Shown here: positions 24,501 through 38,400 of the stretch, piece by piece
Layout of the letters: each line of letters opens with the position of its first letter
Numbering within the stretch: position 1 is the stretch's first letter
NCBI GenBank assembly: GCA_032191485.1
Contig: JAVDOI010000007.1
Coordinates: 4,784,042 to 4,848,041 of the forward strand
Direction: 5' to 3'
From: Leptoclinus maculatus
Lineage: Eukaryota > Chordata > Actinopteri > Perciformes > Stichaeidae
DNA length: 64,000 nucleotides
Translations under genes and position numbers: made by a program
The notes under the pieces: generated by a model
Told to the model about the DNA's origin: nothing
What the model saw: only the letters and a program-made list of their open reading frames with translations
Database searches by the model: none

Positions 24501-25599
24501 TTTAACGCCGAGGTGTTGTACAAAAAACATGTGGGTCCAGAGAAAGATAGAAAAGAGACGGAGGTCATGTCTCCTTTGTCTGCTAACAAACCTACTCTGA
24601 CAGCTCTGAAATCACAAAGGCTGCTGCTGGTTCACACACTGGCAGGAGGATATGCTGAGAGAAGTGTTTGGACTTTTTTCTTTTTGTATTACACGACTTA
24701 CGAGACTCTCGTCAAATCATAGTGGTGTGGCGTGGTGGGAAAGTTTATAGATGTTGTACTCGGTTTCACTGAAACTTTGCTTGAAAAAGTGCTGTGCTCC
24801 TGCAGGGAGTGAGGCTCCGTAACCACACATGGCGTTTATCACCTTGACATAGTTAAAAAAATACAAAGTCGGTGCATTTTAACATGTTGGGTCACGGGGT
24901 GTCAGCAGGTCAGGTCTGCAGTGACACTCCCGTATGTGTGGAGGACACCTGACTGCACAGTTTCCTTCCTCCTGTGGTTATAAAAGTGTGACACTAGTGA
25001 AGCCATCCGTGGGCAGGCTGCGCTTACACATCCGGCGCTCGGTAGCAAATGGTTCAACACCACAGCTGTGAAGTCAGATGTGATCATGAGGACGAGATGA
25101 CAACATTAGCTCAGAAAACCACTCTCACACTGGAACCACAGAGCCACCAGGGCAACTAGGAGTGATAAAGCACCGTAATAATTTTAAGATTTTGAGCATC
25201 ACCATGGAATCGGATCCTCCGGTACTTTGCTCACAGTCAGTGGAGATCCGGTGGAGATCCATTGAAATGTGTTTTATTTAGTTATATCGTACACACTAGG
25301 CTGCGTTACTGATTTCCTGTGCTTTCCAGGATCCCGATTTAAAAAAAGATACAGAAAGGTGGTGCGTTAACACCGATGAATGATCGCAAAAAGACAATGT
25401 GAGGTCGAAACGTCCCTCTGGGGTCAGATATGTCACGTGGTGAAACAATATGCAACCATATTGTTCTTCACTACTATAAGAAAGTGTGTGATTCCATTGC
25501 AGTCTGCAGATCCATCCAAAATATTCCAATCTGAGGCACGTAAAAAAAACATTTGTGGCCTGCTTTTTTCCCCCCTCCAATTATTTCTGTGTCAATGTT
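24501..25599. other. Intergenic, nothing recognised
   Basis: No domain-bearing frame or RNA gene. 25195-25260 has a short duplicated ggagatcc phrase. Confidence 0.5.
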
Positions 25600-25793
25600 C
25601 TCTTCATTTGATCCTGTTTTAGACTGGCGTTTGGGTAAAACCCATGTCCTAGACCTGCTTTTAAACCATGTTTTAATTTTGTATTTTCTGTGTGTATGTA
25701 AATTATTGTCCCTATGGTCATATTGTGACCCTGTTAAGCACTTTGTGACTTTTGTCTGTAAAAAGCGCTTTATAAATACATTTTACTTACTAT
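25600..25793 (+). repeat. L2-like LINE or SINE 3' tail
   Basis: Ends with gttaagcactttgtgacttt...aaaagcgctttataaataca, the usual tail of fish L2/SINE families. No coding part is attached. Confidence 0.55.
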
Positions 25794-27137
25794 AAAAATA
25801 CACTGCATCAAATTCGTCCAAGGGGCACACATGAGGGGGTATATTTTCCATCTTTTTAGGTCCTTGGCGTAAAAAAGATTGAGAACCTCTGCTGTGTCTG
25901 CACTAGGGATGGATATCGTCAGGATTTTATCGATACTAGTACTATTATCGATACTGCTTATCGGTTTGGTTAGAACTGGGTATGGGGGGGCAACCCTAGT
26001 CTGCACTGGAAGCGATACCCGAGTTGGTAAACAGCTCTGTGCTTCTGTTTGTTTCAGAGGACATTTGCATCAAGTTCAGCTTTTCTTAACTTTCTCCTGT
26101 GGTGTTGCTGGGCGCCTTTGAACTCTCTGTACCTCAGCCGGCCGCTGTGCCAGGTCCCATTCACAATAATAGCAGCCTGTCAGTGTCCGGAACTGGAGCT
26201 TTCAGGGCCCCTTGGAGTGGCCCCGGTCCCCACTTTGCCCTATTGGTAATATGGCACTGATACTATATGTTATACGTATATGATAAAAGGCCTTCTGCTT
26301 TATGAGTTGTACTCTTGCCTCTCGTCTACTGACGCAACCGTTGGTGGAGAAATTCCAGTGGGTCCTCTTTTACCGGGAATTTCTCCCTAATATCAGTGTA
26401 AAACTGTGGCACAAAGAATCCCTCCATCTGTCATTTTGACTCACCAACCCTGTTGTTCATCTCTGATGTTTGAAGTACCACAGCTGACATTTTTTATTTT
26501 TTTCTGTTTTGGCTGCACAGGAAATACAGTTTATTATTTTAGGCACCCATAAAATCAATATGCATTGATGGCTGAGATCTTAACCGTGACCTGCATTGTG
26601 GTGGTGGAGCAGCAGCAGCGTTGTGGCCATGCCTGTAGTTGCACTGGCTTGTTGTGATAAGGCCCTGGCATGCTGCCACTCTGCGTGAGCAGCCGGCAGA
26701 AGTGAGCGGGGCTGCCGCAGCTGAAAGCAGGAGGTCGGTTTCGGATCAGCAGCCGCTGCGCCCTCCCCCGTCTCTCCTCCCTCTGCCCCGTCCTTCCACT
26801 CCGCGGCCCTCTCCCTTTCTCTTTTTGTCTCCTTCCCCTTTTTTCCCCGTCTCATTCCTTCCATACCAGACATAACTTCTGGCCAGCTGAGTTAGTCTCC
26901 AGCCTCTTGCTGTACTTCAACGTTAAAAGAACAGCCAGAGTCAGCATTCAGTTGTATAACGCATAATTACAACAAGTTGTGGAAACATAGCCTCCCCCCC
27001 TCTGCTCCTCTCAACACAACCGTGTGTGTCTGTTTGCATTTTTGTAGCACAAATGTGGCTAAGCAGCCTTCATGTATGTCTGACTCAGAGTGGTGTTTAA
27101 TACCTTATTTCACACTTAGACTTTGATACTAAAAAGG
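25794..27137. other. Intergenic with a hAT-head scrap and a pyrimidine/GC-rich patch
   Basis: 25905-25975 (ctagggatggatatcg...atcgatact) resembles a hAT end. 26590-26870 is G+C-rich then C/T-rich; it could be promoter-like, but nothing proves it. Confidence 0.4.
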
Positions 27138-27810
27138 TTAGACACCCGAACCCCAAAACCCGCCAGCAAGATTGAGAAGCATGCTTTATTTAAACAATCA
27201 CCAAAACTACACCATTTATCATAGCCTGAAGTTGTAAAAAGACAACATTATGGTCGGATCTTCATCTCTCGCTTCTGTCAGAAAATGCAACCAAATCTCA
27301 GCTTAAAACTGTGATATTTCACGTCAGATAAATTATTTGCTCTAAGGAGATCCAGTAAAAAACATTAAAATCTGCGCTGGGAAGCCATGATTGACTTGCC
27401 TGAGACCAACAGTCACGTGACAAAAAGTCTGTGAAACTTTGACTAAACTGCAGGCTGCTGAACAGGAGAGGCTGTAAGTAGTAGAAATTATTTGATATAT
27501 GCAGCATTTCCAACATTGATACTTGAACACTTGTATACACTTTAAATAATGTTGGAGGTATAAATTCTACTGTTTTGTAATTTTTGTATAACAAATTATT
27601 AAAGAAATTCTATTCCATTGATTTATGGCATTGTTAATGTGTTATACTTCACAAAAGACATGTTTGAGTTCTCTCTACCTCTAGCCATGATTGTGCTGTT
27701 TCCATAGAGGTGCTGGACTCTGTATACTGCAGTGAAAAACGAGGCCACTGAGAGGTTAATGTGACAGGAGCAAGAAACGCCCCACAACTGCCTGGAGTTC
27801 AAGGGGTTAA
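27138..27810. mobile_element. TTAA-flanked MITE, copy 1
   Basis: Begins ttagacacccgaaccccaaa and ends ttcaaggggttaa. It is collinear with 51981-52430 across ccaaaacc, tgtaaaaa-acaacatta and tatactgcagtgaaaa. The left TTAA is mutated to TTAG. The pattern fits piggyBac-type MITEs. Confidence 0.6.
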
Positions 27811-29896
27811 AAAGTCCAGATGAATTAAACTGTGTGAGCACACAAAGACATGAATAAGCCGACGCATTATGCTGTCTGATTTATAAAGCTGTGTATACAC
27901 ACACATCTGTTTTATAAATCATCTTCATACAGAAAGAATATGACCAAATAAACTTGTCGAACTGATGGAGGTACAAATACAGGCCTGTCTCTAATATAAG
28001 CCTGCTTCATATAATGCTGGTACCCTCTTCAGTTGAGCTAAATAAAGTCCTTGTGCACTATCCGCGGTCCGGATTCGGTCCCAGACACCGCTCTATCCGG
28101 ACCCTGGACCTAAAACCAATAGATAATTGAGAATTATTCAACAGAGTGCTTCTATTTTAACCGGCGCAGCTTTTCCAGCCTTTACGGCACTCGTTCAGAG
28201 GTCCAGGAAACGCACCGATCAATTACATGTGTTTTAAATCATATCGCGTGAAGCTACTAAGCGAATTAAATGTGTGTATTCCGACAAGTTTTCCAACTCA
28301 AGTGAGATTTACACACACGGGGGAGAGACGAGGAAAGAGAACGAAGAGTAGGAGAACTCAGAATACGTGAGACAGAGAAGTTATTTCACATGACGTTCTC
28401 CAAAAGAGAAATATAAACAGAGACCAGAGTCTTTAACCAGGAATGGACAGACACTTATCGGTTAATTCTTCCCACGGACAGTTTAAAACCAGTATGTTTC
28501 ATATGTTCAGAGACCGTGAGGATTATTAAAAGTGGCTTTGTGAAGTGTCGCTACGAGACAAAGAACAACTCTTTTGAGCAAACGTACCCATTCACATCTG
28601 AAATGAAGTCACAGAAAACGATCAGAATCCTAACGCATGAATTCACTGTCCAACAATGATGTTAACGGAGGGAGAGATAGAGCAGAAAAAAGTGGTTTAA
28701 TAACCACAGATGAAGTCCCTGCACACAAATTTCTCTTATTAGATGAGACTTTCAAAAGCTTTTTGTTATGTAATTTATTCTTTAATCCAGCCCTTATTTT
28801 ACTTGAAACAAGAGAATGTTTATTTATTATTAGAATATGTATTATTTGTAATCAATTTGAAATCTGACAATAAATATCTTATGATATTATTCAATTGAAC
28901 TTTCTTTATTTAATTTGACAGTCAGTTGTTGACGACATACAGACGTTAATACAACTGTTGGCTACTTCAATATATATGGGACTAAATCATACTGCAAGTT
29001 AGCCATTACTGTGATGTTCTGAATTTTAATTGAATACCCCTGATTTAGGGGGATCTACTGGCAGAAATGTATCATCATATTATTAAGTATGGGGCCTCAT
29101 AACAGAAACATCCCAAGTCTGAAATCCTGACTTACTGTATTAGTTTAGGACGACATTTAGTTTTTTTTATATTCTTTAACCCTAGGCCTTTTTTTGGCTA
29201 TATATTGACCGCCAAGAGGGCTACAAGGGGGCATGGGGCTCAGAGAGCGACCGCTGCGCCCCGAGATAAAAAAAAATAGTTTGACTTTTTGAATGCTTCA
29301 TGCATGTCACGTGACGAGGAACAACCAATCGCAGCCAACAGATATATTTTCATTAGTCTGCAGTAAATATACGGAGGAGAAGTTTTTTAGTGCAGGGCTA
29401 CCCAGAGCTTTATATCCGTCCCACGGACTATTTGACTTGCTTCACTCTTTTTGGTCCAATAACGTTGCAACATTCAGTTGAAAGGTCGGCAAAACAGAAG
29501 ATGACAGATGGAGCAGTAAAGCCACTGTGAGGGATGTACGCTGCTGGAAATCCACTTTGTCTTTGTTTTGACTTTATTTAGCGCGCACGTTTTGGTTGCC
29601 CGGTGACTGCAAGAGTGACAGGCGCACAAGCCCATTGGATAAAACCACGAAAGCGGCACCGCTCGCGTTTTCCACGCGTTTTCAGATGCAACACGTGAAC
29701 GGCCCCCGATGTTCCTCTTCCTCCTCCTCTTTAGGTCGTGTCTCTTCAGGCTATCTTAAACTCCTGTCTATCAGCACAGGCGATGGACACTGCCATCTTA
29801 AGTGGCCTCGGCCTGTTATCGTGACACTATTGAGTCTGCTTTGCTTCCACACGCAGATGCCAGCACGCATTATTGCGGTTACACTGGTACATTTAG

Positions 29897-29898
<2 letters not shown>
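27811..29898. other. Intergenic
   Basis: 29041-29070 (gatttagggggatctactgg) is a scrap of the GGTCCAGTGTG MITE end. 29445-29465 has a CCAAT motif upstream of a G+C-richer stretch (29580-29720), weak evidence for a promoter. No coding exon is supported. Confidence 0.4.

Positions 29899-29954
<56 letters not shown>
29899..29954. repeat. (AC)28 microsatellite
   Basis: 56 bp of uninterrupted AC. Confidence 0.99.
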
Positions 29955-29957
<3 letters not shown>

Positions 29958-30744
29958 GTTCAGAAGATCTGGCCTTTGGTCTTAGTCCATGTGTGGTAAT
30001 GGTAATTAAGTTGGTTCTGGGGTCATGCCTTTCAATTTGGAACAGTTGAGACAGTGCTAATGACCTATTTATACCATCCAGGCCCAGATTGCATCTGAAG
30101 TGTCTCTGTGCAAATGTTCCTCCACACCAGCACTTGTAGACAGTTGAAAGGATGAAGGCTGCGGAGCAGTAACCTCAGTGTGCAGTCTGCTAGTCTCAAA
30201 ACACCTGACTACCTGTAGTTCTTTGTTTCAGCTCAGATTTTAAATGGAGGCCGAGCCCTGCTGGTGTTCAAGCCTGCCCCATTATACACACTCGAGAATA
30301 AATGTCACAAATTGCGTTAAATAAAAGCTACTAATAAAGTCGAGGGTGAAGATCGAATCTGAAACTGTTCCCATCTCCCCAATCCTCTACCTCATGCTAA
30401 CATTTTTACTTCTGCCCATATTCCGTATCTTAGCAAACGGACGCAAACCAAAGCACCTCAAGTTTTAAAATTTTGTTTTAAAACTGTCATCTTTGTCATT
30501 TAAAAACCCACAAAACACCTAATAATAATAATAGCTTAACAATGAATTTATATCGCTTTAAATTAACTAGAGTGTCTATAGTACTAACATAAATAATAAT
30601 ATCGCACATTGCGCTGTTCGTTCATTATCACCGCAGGGGTTAGTCCCAACAGCCTTTCTTTTGTATCGCTTCTCCCATTTTTCTCACTTTCTAAGTATGG
30701 CTGAAAGGTCAGGAAATCACAAGTGTTTTAGCACAGGACAGAAT
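29955..30744. other. Intergenic, nothing recognised
   Basis: No coding or structured signal is supported. Confidence 0.5.
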
Positions 30745-31062
30745 CCGGTTAGAAAAAGAAGTCTGATTGTATAGAAGTCTATGAGAAAAGGACTCTACTT
30801 CTCAGTACCTCAATAAACATGAGTTTATGATCTCAATCTCTAGTTTCAAGTCTTCTTCAATACAGCATGATGTTCATTTAGTAAATTATGGTCAATTTAG
30901 ACCATAAAGCAGGGTATGCAGGGTATGCAGGGTATGCAACGGCCCCAATCCAATATGGCGACGGCGAAATCACCGAACTCAAGGCTTCATAACGTCAGTC
31001 CACAAACCAATGGGTGACGTCACGATGACTACGCCGACTTCTTATATACAGTCTGTTTGCGG
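30745..31062. repeat. Dispersed repeat R1, copy 2 (inverted)
   Basis: Reverse complement of the R1 block. It includes a triplicated gggtatgca at 30913-30938 and runs to the cttatatacagtctgtttgc end. Confidence 0.75.
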
Positions 31063-34000
31063 CGTGTCTCATGAAATCCACCTCTCCTCTCAGCATCTGA
31101 CAGCTCTCGTTTGAAACCTCTCCTTCCTATATTTAGACCACATTTTTTTAAAAAGGCACAATGAAACATCACTGCTCTGAATATAGAGGCAGAAGCGATG
31201 AAGCTGTTTGTGCCGTCTACATTGTGTCCGTGAAAAAGTCATGGCATGTAATTCACATTCATCCTCATCAAAACAATTCTGTGGACCTTCATGACCCATA
31301 TGGAGGACTTACTCATTTATTCTTTTTTATTTTCTCTCGCATGTCACTCGTCAGTATGTGAAGGGGGGCCTCTGTCGGCTGTGACTGCTTTGTTTACCAG
31401 CCTCTGTGAGTTATTCTATGTTGACTTACTATAAGTGGGCTTTGGAAGCCGATTGATCCCAAATGAACCCCTGCTGAGGGATGAGGGGCTGGGTGGGCTA
31501 CATAGCAGGATTAACTCTGCAGCCAGACAGACAGAAGGACAAGAGGATCTGATGCTGTAAACCTAAGTCATCTTAATGCCTCCCACTTAATGTCCTTTGG
31601 CAACTAAACCTTCAACGTTTACATGCAAAATAGGTTTCTGTCCACAAGCTGCATTTCAAAACCAAAATAAGTCACCAGTCTTCCGAAGGCTAAATCTTCT
31701 GATTTCCTGAGGATCTCTCGTTCAAAGCTAATGTAAGGCAGCCCTGAGAAATCTCAATAATAACTGTTGAACACATCTCATGATTCGTGGAAGCCAACTG
31801 TAAGGTGAGATGTTGTTAACTACTACATACACTGATCACTTTAGTAGTGTCACTTATACAATGGAATGCTCAGTGCTGTTATTAATGTTGGCACTGTGGG
31901 ACGGCCTGTTCAGTCAGTCCACCACTTTGTTCCAGACTGAAATATTCATGGACCCCCGTATGATAAGAGGGCACAATATATCGTTTCAGCGTCGACATTG
32001 TTATGTGCAAACGCTCGATAGACACATCGCAGGGCGTGTAGTGTCGGCAGATTAACTCGAACGCGTCATGCTACAACTTTTTTGCTGCTTAATACTTGAC
32101 TTCTTTCTTTACAGGGCTTGCATAAAGACAATATAGTAAATCATGAATATGAATTTACAGATAATAACGGTTTATGGCTTTTTTGCAGTTGCACTCGTTG
32201 TCTTTTTTGATTCTTCACAGTTAATTTTGCGGAGACTCGTGCTACGGCACCAAGCGCGTGTACAACCAAAGCTTGACACTACAAAGTTCCGTGTTGGGCG
32301 ACAGTGATACACAGGCTCATTATCCAAAAAGAGTAATCTGTGATCGACCTGTAAGCACCCGATCAACTGGTTGTGCACCATTGTTGTACAATAAGTCATT
32401 AGTGTGTTCCTGGGGAAAAAAGGTGGGGCCAGCCTGACAATAAGTCCACACGGTAAGTTCAATGGAAGGTATTTGTACTCTCCGCTCCCGTCAGCTGACC
32501 GACTCTTTTGTGGAGCAGTTTATACGCAGAGTCCTATGGAGTTTGGATGTTGTGACACAGGGAACAATACGATGGCTTCCTCCACTGTAGAGCACTGTAA
32601 CTCTGCTGTCTGTAGATTCTTCACTTGCGCCAGAGAATCAACTAATTTCATAGATCTAAACTTGGTCCAACACGTTGCTGGTTATCGTTTTTTTTATTTT
32701 GTGGGTGCAGGTGGGTTGTCGTGCATCACAGCTCACAGTTCATAAACACCCCAAAAAAACTGAAGTTTCTGAGTACGTCATGGCTGTTATAACATGCAAA
32801 GTAACTGGTTCTTTCACTGTGTTCAACTCGATTCACGGCTTTTTAACTACACCACATAGACTCGTGTCTAACACGCATCTGTCTGTCCGCCTGTGTGTTG
32901 GACTGCCTTTATCAGATGCGTGCGTGCGTGCGTGCCCTTGTGTTTGTGTGTGTCTGCCTGCGTGCGTGCAAGCGAGAGGAAGGCTTGTTGTCTCCTGTCG
33001 AGTGTGTGAGGAGGACTTGTAAGGCTCCTCTGTTTCCCTCCGACTTCCTGTTTCCTGCCCATGAATGGGCCGACCACATCAATGCATAATGTAGAGGAGT
33101 TGGGTGGTGACCCCCCCGGCTCGTCCTACTGACACGTCTGTAATTAGAACCGGTGACTTCATGCACACGATGAGATGCCGCGTCTCATCCCTCGTCTTGA
33201 AGCTGGACTCAGCATCTTTAGTTCACACTCCTTAGCCAATCACTCCAGGACCACTGGACCGTTTTCTAACTAAAGCTGAGCTTTTCATATGACTCCACTG
33301 TCGTAGTGCAGCTGTTGTAGTCCTATTATAAATAACAGTAGCTACTGCTAATGACCAACTGTATAAAGAAAAACAGGTTTTATATCCCTGCAGACATGTT
33401 GACATGTGACCGTCTTGCTGGGACACTTAAACATAACAGTTGCATTGTTAATGTCCAAATGTCCGCTGGGAGGAGGGCCTGTTTGAGGTCATCAAGGAAA
33501 GAAAGAAACAAAGTGATCTTTATTACAAAACTCAAATTCAAAATATTACTCATGAAATATGATATTCTAATCTTGTGCATATACCATAGTCATTAAAACA
33601 TTAAAAGGCAATAAACACGTTGACGGTAAGACAAAGACACACAAAATATACAGAAGACACTGGAAAGAGAGACAGACATGGAGACAAAGACGGTGTTACT
33701 ATGGATGTTGACATTAAGGTAAATGCAGACAAACACACTTAAATGCCTTAACAAAAGAAAAGTTGAGTTGCAGCCTGTTGCAGTTTTACAGCTCATTGAT
33801 TGTTTAAATTCAGGTTTGATACACAAACCACAACATCAGTCCGGTAATCTTTTGATTTCCGCTAATCAGATTTTAAAAAAGCCTAATTGCTTAATTTTTG
33901 TTTCCAAGAATCCGGTTTTACTTATATACAAGCCTGCCTTTAAGATTATTTTTTGTCCTTTTTTTAATAGTACATCGGAAGGATAAAACAAACACCCGCG

Positions 34001-34440
34001 ATGGTGCGTGGGAACTTAAAATCACACCTTGAAGGGTTTGGCAACACTGACACCAGTAAAACGAGTCGATATGTTGCATTAACTCCATCTAACCTGTCCA
34101 ACAGGCTCCCTGCGATGGTTTCCAGTGTGTTGTGGAAAGAGGAGAGTCCGTATAAAACTGAGCACTAACTGTTGCAAAGAGTCGCTTGTGTTTTTAGTAC
34201 GGTGGCCCCGGGAGCTCAATACTGCGACTTTAGAAAATGCATGCAAATAGTAGGGACACTGATCAAAAAACGTGACAAATAAATAAAAAATATCTAAATT
34301 AAATTTCTTTATTTATTATTGTAATGATAAATTGTACTTGTTAAAAAAAATATCTAAATTCACAGGAATTACCTTTTTAAAATGCAACAACAAATTGGTC
34401 AAAACCTAAAAAGGAATTATAACTCCAATGTATATAGTAT
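31063..34440. other. Intergenic; putative 5' flank of akap13
   Basis: No exon could be supported. (GTGC)n-like low complexity lies at 32918-32935. Frames up to 115 codons (32675-33022) are driven by low-complexity sequence. The akap13 leader exon may lie here or further left. Confidence 0.4.
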
Positions 34441-34715
34441 GTATGGGGCTGTGCAATGTATCGGTATCATGATATGAGATTTAGTATATTGTAATATGGC
34501 ACAAGTGTAGTCTTTTCCTGGTTTTAAAGAATACATTACAGTAAAATTATGTAATTTTTGGAACTTAATATTATTTGGATTTACCCACCTCATAATTATA
34601 TCCACATTACTGATGATTATCAAAAATCTCATTGTGTAAATATTGTGTAAAACCACCATTGGGTTAACCCTACAATATTGTCACAATATCAATAGCGAGG
34701 TATCAGTTTCTTCAC
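34440..34715. mobile_element. hAT-end-like remnant
   Basis: gctgtgcaatgtatcggtat and later cacaatatcaatagcgaggt resemble fish hAT termini. No TSD was found. Confidence 0.4.
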
Positions 34716-34794
34716 GTCGGCAGTCGGGCTCATTTACAGAGCCCGGGTCCTCCACTGACTGACTCTGTCATCCCCAGGACAATTTTCCTACCCT

Positions 34795-35070
34795 CCCTAC
34801 TAGTCCCCCTGCACATTTTAATACACTCGTCACTTTTACATTACACTTACATTACACTTGTTTACAGTCCTGTTATCTGTTTGTTGTGCACTTTATTTTA
34901 TATTCTTTTAAATTCTATTGTAAATTTTAATGTTTCTATTTCTTGCACTGTTGATTGTTGTTGACTGTTTAATGTTATTGTCTAATGTTATGCACCACCC
35001 GCCATGACAAATTCCTTGTATGTGAAACATACATTGGCAATAAACGGCTCTGATTCTGATTCTGATTTAG
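34795..35070 (+). mobile_element. Non-LTR retrotransposon 3' tail
   Basis: Ends gacaaattccttgtatgtga...ttggcaataaacggctctgattctgattctgatt, the 3' UTR and (TGATTC)n tail of fish LINEs of the Rex/CR1-L2 type. No reverse-transcriptase coding sequence is attached. Confidence 0.65.
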
Positions 35071-35442
35071 TAAAAAATTGAATCGTGACCCGATAGCTGA
35101 TATCAGTATCTGTGCATCATTAGTAAACGGATAAAAACAAACACCATTATTTGCGAGTGATCTACTTCCCTTGCGTTCGTTCAGTGCGACTTGCATCCGG
35201 TTGTGTTTTTACACGCTTTGTTTACTGCTTCATGCATGCAAGATGATGTCAACTTAGTTCCGTCTACTTGTTGCAGTGCGTTGACCCTTCAGCGCCACTG
35301 TAGAATTGCCCTGTGTTAAAAAGTCATTTGTCTTGGAGGTCCCCTCTTTCTCGTATGTTTTTCCACATATTGCCCCCCCCCCGTAGATTAAATGCTCACA
35401 CCTCTACCCCCCTCCCCCCCTCTTGTTTTTTTTTTCTTCTAG

Positions 35443-35486
35443 AGTCCATCGCCATGAAACTGAATCCCCAACAAGCTCCACTCTAT
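35443..35486 (+). CDS. akap13: akap13 first coding exon (ATG at 35454)
   Basis: A C/T-rich tract (35395-35440) and acceptor ttcttctag precede the exon, so at least one untranslated exon lies upstream. AGTCCATCGCC is leader; ATG at 35454 is in a fair Kozak context (gccATGa). The 33 coding bases give MKLNPQQAPLY and end in phase 0 at donor TAT|GTAAGT. Intron 1 is 18,851 bp and packed with transposons. Confidence 0.94.
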
Positions 35487-38400
35487 GTAAGTATCTGTCT
35501 TCATCACACAGCATCATAATGAGACAAATGCCGCAACATGATCTGCTACACACACAACTAATTAGTGGTAGACAAATAATTTGGTTGTGGTGGTTTTTTC
35601 GCAACTAAATGCTACCATTCACATGATCAGTATCGAATCGAGTCGAAAAAAAGGTATCAAATTAAGTACTCTATTGGTATCACTTCATGGGTACTGTTAG
35701 GTTCAGGTACCCCTCGGAACTGTGCGAGAGCCACACGTCTCCTGGCCGTGCCAAACACTCAGCCGGTTCAAATTATGATCAATGGTATTTAATTTTACAG
35801 AAGTTAAAACAATTGCAAAGTGAATTACACTATTTACACTATCGATAGAAATATGATCCGCGGAAAAGACTTCACACACGCTCCAATCAGGAAGCTTGAT
35901 ACCTACAGGATGAAATGTGATGAACTGAAAGAATTCTTCCTTTGAATCTCCTTTCATAGTCCGTAAAACATCTGTCTCAGTTACAATTGGCTTAAGTCCA
36001 GCTGACTCCTCCTGGCCTCAGTCAGCTGACCGCCCTTGTGTGACCTATTGGCCTTGGTCTGTTGCTCCTTCTGCGCGTGTGTCCCTCTGTTAGGCCCAGC
36101 TCTCACTCCCTGCTCTGGTCATGGTGGTCCTCCTGGTGGTCCCTGAAATGCCTGTCTTAAAATCCCTGTCTGTCCCTATTGACTATTCTTTACAGTTTAA
36201 TACATTCAATGGTTGTCTTTTATGGTTCAACACTTCTATAGTAAACGTACTGTAAACATATTATACATTTGATAAGTATTCTTATGACATTTCACATACT
36301 TTGACATATTTTACAAGCACAAGGTGGCATTCCACATGCTTCCTACATTTTACTATCCACCACTAGGGGTGCTATAAATCCTACTAAAAAACACTTCTAA
36401 CTCAAAATTCCTCACAGTACTTGTATCGTAAAACGATAGCCCAAACAATCGGCCCATTGTTTGTGGTTCAAACTTCAATTTCTCAACAACAATAGGTGGT
36501 TCAGACATTCCCCTAAGTATGAATTCTAATAACGTGTAACTATCATCAGGTCAACATTTAATAATGACATACCCATCAGCCTCTGCTGCGCTTTGTGTTT
36601 TACTGGTAACTAGCAAATGTTAACATGCTAACACGCTTAATCTAAGACGGTGAACTATATACTTGCCAAACATCAGCGCGTTGCCACTGTGAGCATGCTG
36701 ACGTTATCATTTAGCGCAAAGCTAACTCTCACAGAGCCGCTAGCGTGGCTGTAGACTCTCGTTAAGAGTTTTATTCTAAAAGAAACACACCGATTGTACG
36801 TTCTCAGCTAAATGCACTGTAAAACTCTATTTACAGACTTTTATTTCTAAGACCTAGTTGACTTGTAATCTGGCATTGTGAAGGAAATTCCACCAAGTGA
36901 AGAACTGTGTGTGGTTAAAGGCTAACTGTGCTAACGTGTGTGAGGATAAATGAATGATCTGTGATGCTGGGTGTCTTCCGTCCATGAGTGTTATAGATAG
37001 ATAGATAGATAGATGGATACTTTATTCATCCCCAGGGGGAAATTTGTGTGTTACAGCAGCAAGGATATACTTCTGCAAACGAAGTAACAGAGTAAATAAA
37101 GAAAAAATATTAAGTATTAAAAAATGCACAATATATACACAAATAACAGAGTAGGACATATTATATAAGAAGATAAAATAACAAAAATGCACAGTATATA
37201 CAATGAAATAGAATTCTTAGTGTTAAATAAAACATACAAAAAATCAACCAACAGCAAACAACAACAGTGTAGCGGTGTGTAGTTATGTGAAGGATGATTT
37301 GGCCAGAGGTGAATTGTTATAAAGTGTAATGGCAGAGGGCAGGAATGTTCTCCTGTATCTGTCCTTGTCCCTGCAGTAGGTGGTGGAGAGGGTGATCTGG
37401 GTTATCCAATATGGATAATAGTTTCTTCAGTGTCCTCCTCTCCACCACCTGTTCCAAATTGTCTTGTTTGCAGCCAATGATGGAGCCGGCCTTCTTAACT
37501 AGTTTGTTAAGTCTGTTGGTGTCTCCGGCTCCAATGCTGCTCCCCCAGCAGAGTGCTGCACACGTCGAAGGATCGAAGTTTCCTCAAGAAAAAGGGTCTA
37601 CTCATCCCCTTCTTGTACACAGCGTTGATGTTGGCTCTCCAGTTCAGTCTGTTGTCGATGGAGACACCCAGGAACTTGTACTCCTCCACCATGTCCACAT
37701 CCTCTCCCAGAACTCTCAGCGGTTGTGGAGCCGTCGTCTTCCTCCTGAAGTTGACCACCATCTCTCTGGTCTTGGCCACGTTCAGCAGCAGGTGAACGGA
37801 CGCGGTAAACGGACGCATTTCTGGGGGACTTTCCATTCATGAAAACTCACCAAATTTTGGGGACTTGTCAGGCCTGGTGAAAATAGCCATCTGAAAAACA
37901 ATTCATCTTTCTGTGTAAAAAAATGGCTCTCTAGCGCCCCCTACAAATCGGACCGGCGACGCCCCTCGGCCAGTATGTCCGATTTACTTGAAATTCAACA
38001 CACATGTCCAAATCCGCTAGATCTAAAAAAAAAGCCTCTCAGACCCCTAAGCTCCGCCTACTTAGATTTTCCGCCATCTTGAATTTAGTGAAAAACACAT
38101 TCTTGCGAACTCCTCCTACACGCTGGGTCCGATTACTACAGAATTTTCTGTGGATCATTAATGGACCTATGTCATCTAAAATTATCAAAAGCTTTTTGAT
38201 ATCTCTTAGCGTTTACAAGATATGGACCAATAAACTTCTTAGGGGCGTGGCATAATATCAATACACATAACTTCTCAACCATTTGTCCTAAAATCCCAAA
38301 ATGTTCTGCAAATGTGCACATCGCATCCTGTAACATACCCTAAGAATTATTTTGCATTCGACCACTAGGGGTCGCTACAGTAAACCCGCAAAGTTGTGCT

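Noticed and set aside
26580..26880. CpG-island promoter of akap13
   Set aside because: The patch is more C/T-rich than CpG-rich, and no leader exon with a donor can be tied to the 35441 acceptor.
37411..37842. 143-codon plus-strand protein
   Set aside because: Shadow of the minus-strand LINE reverse-transcriptase remnant.
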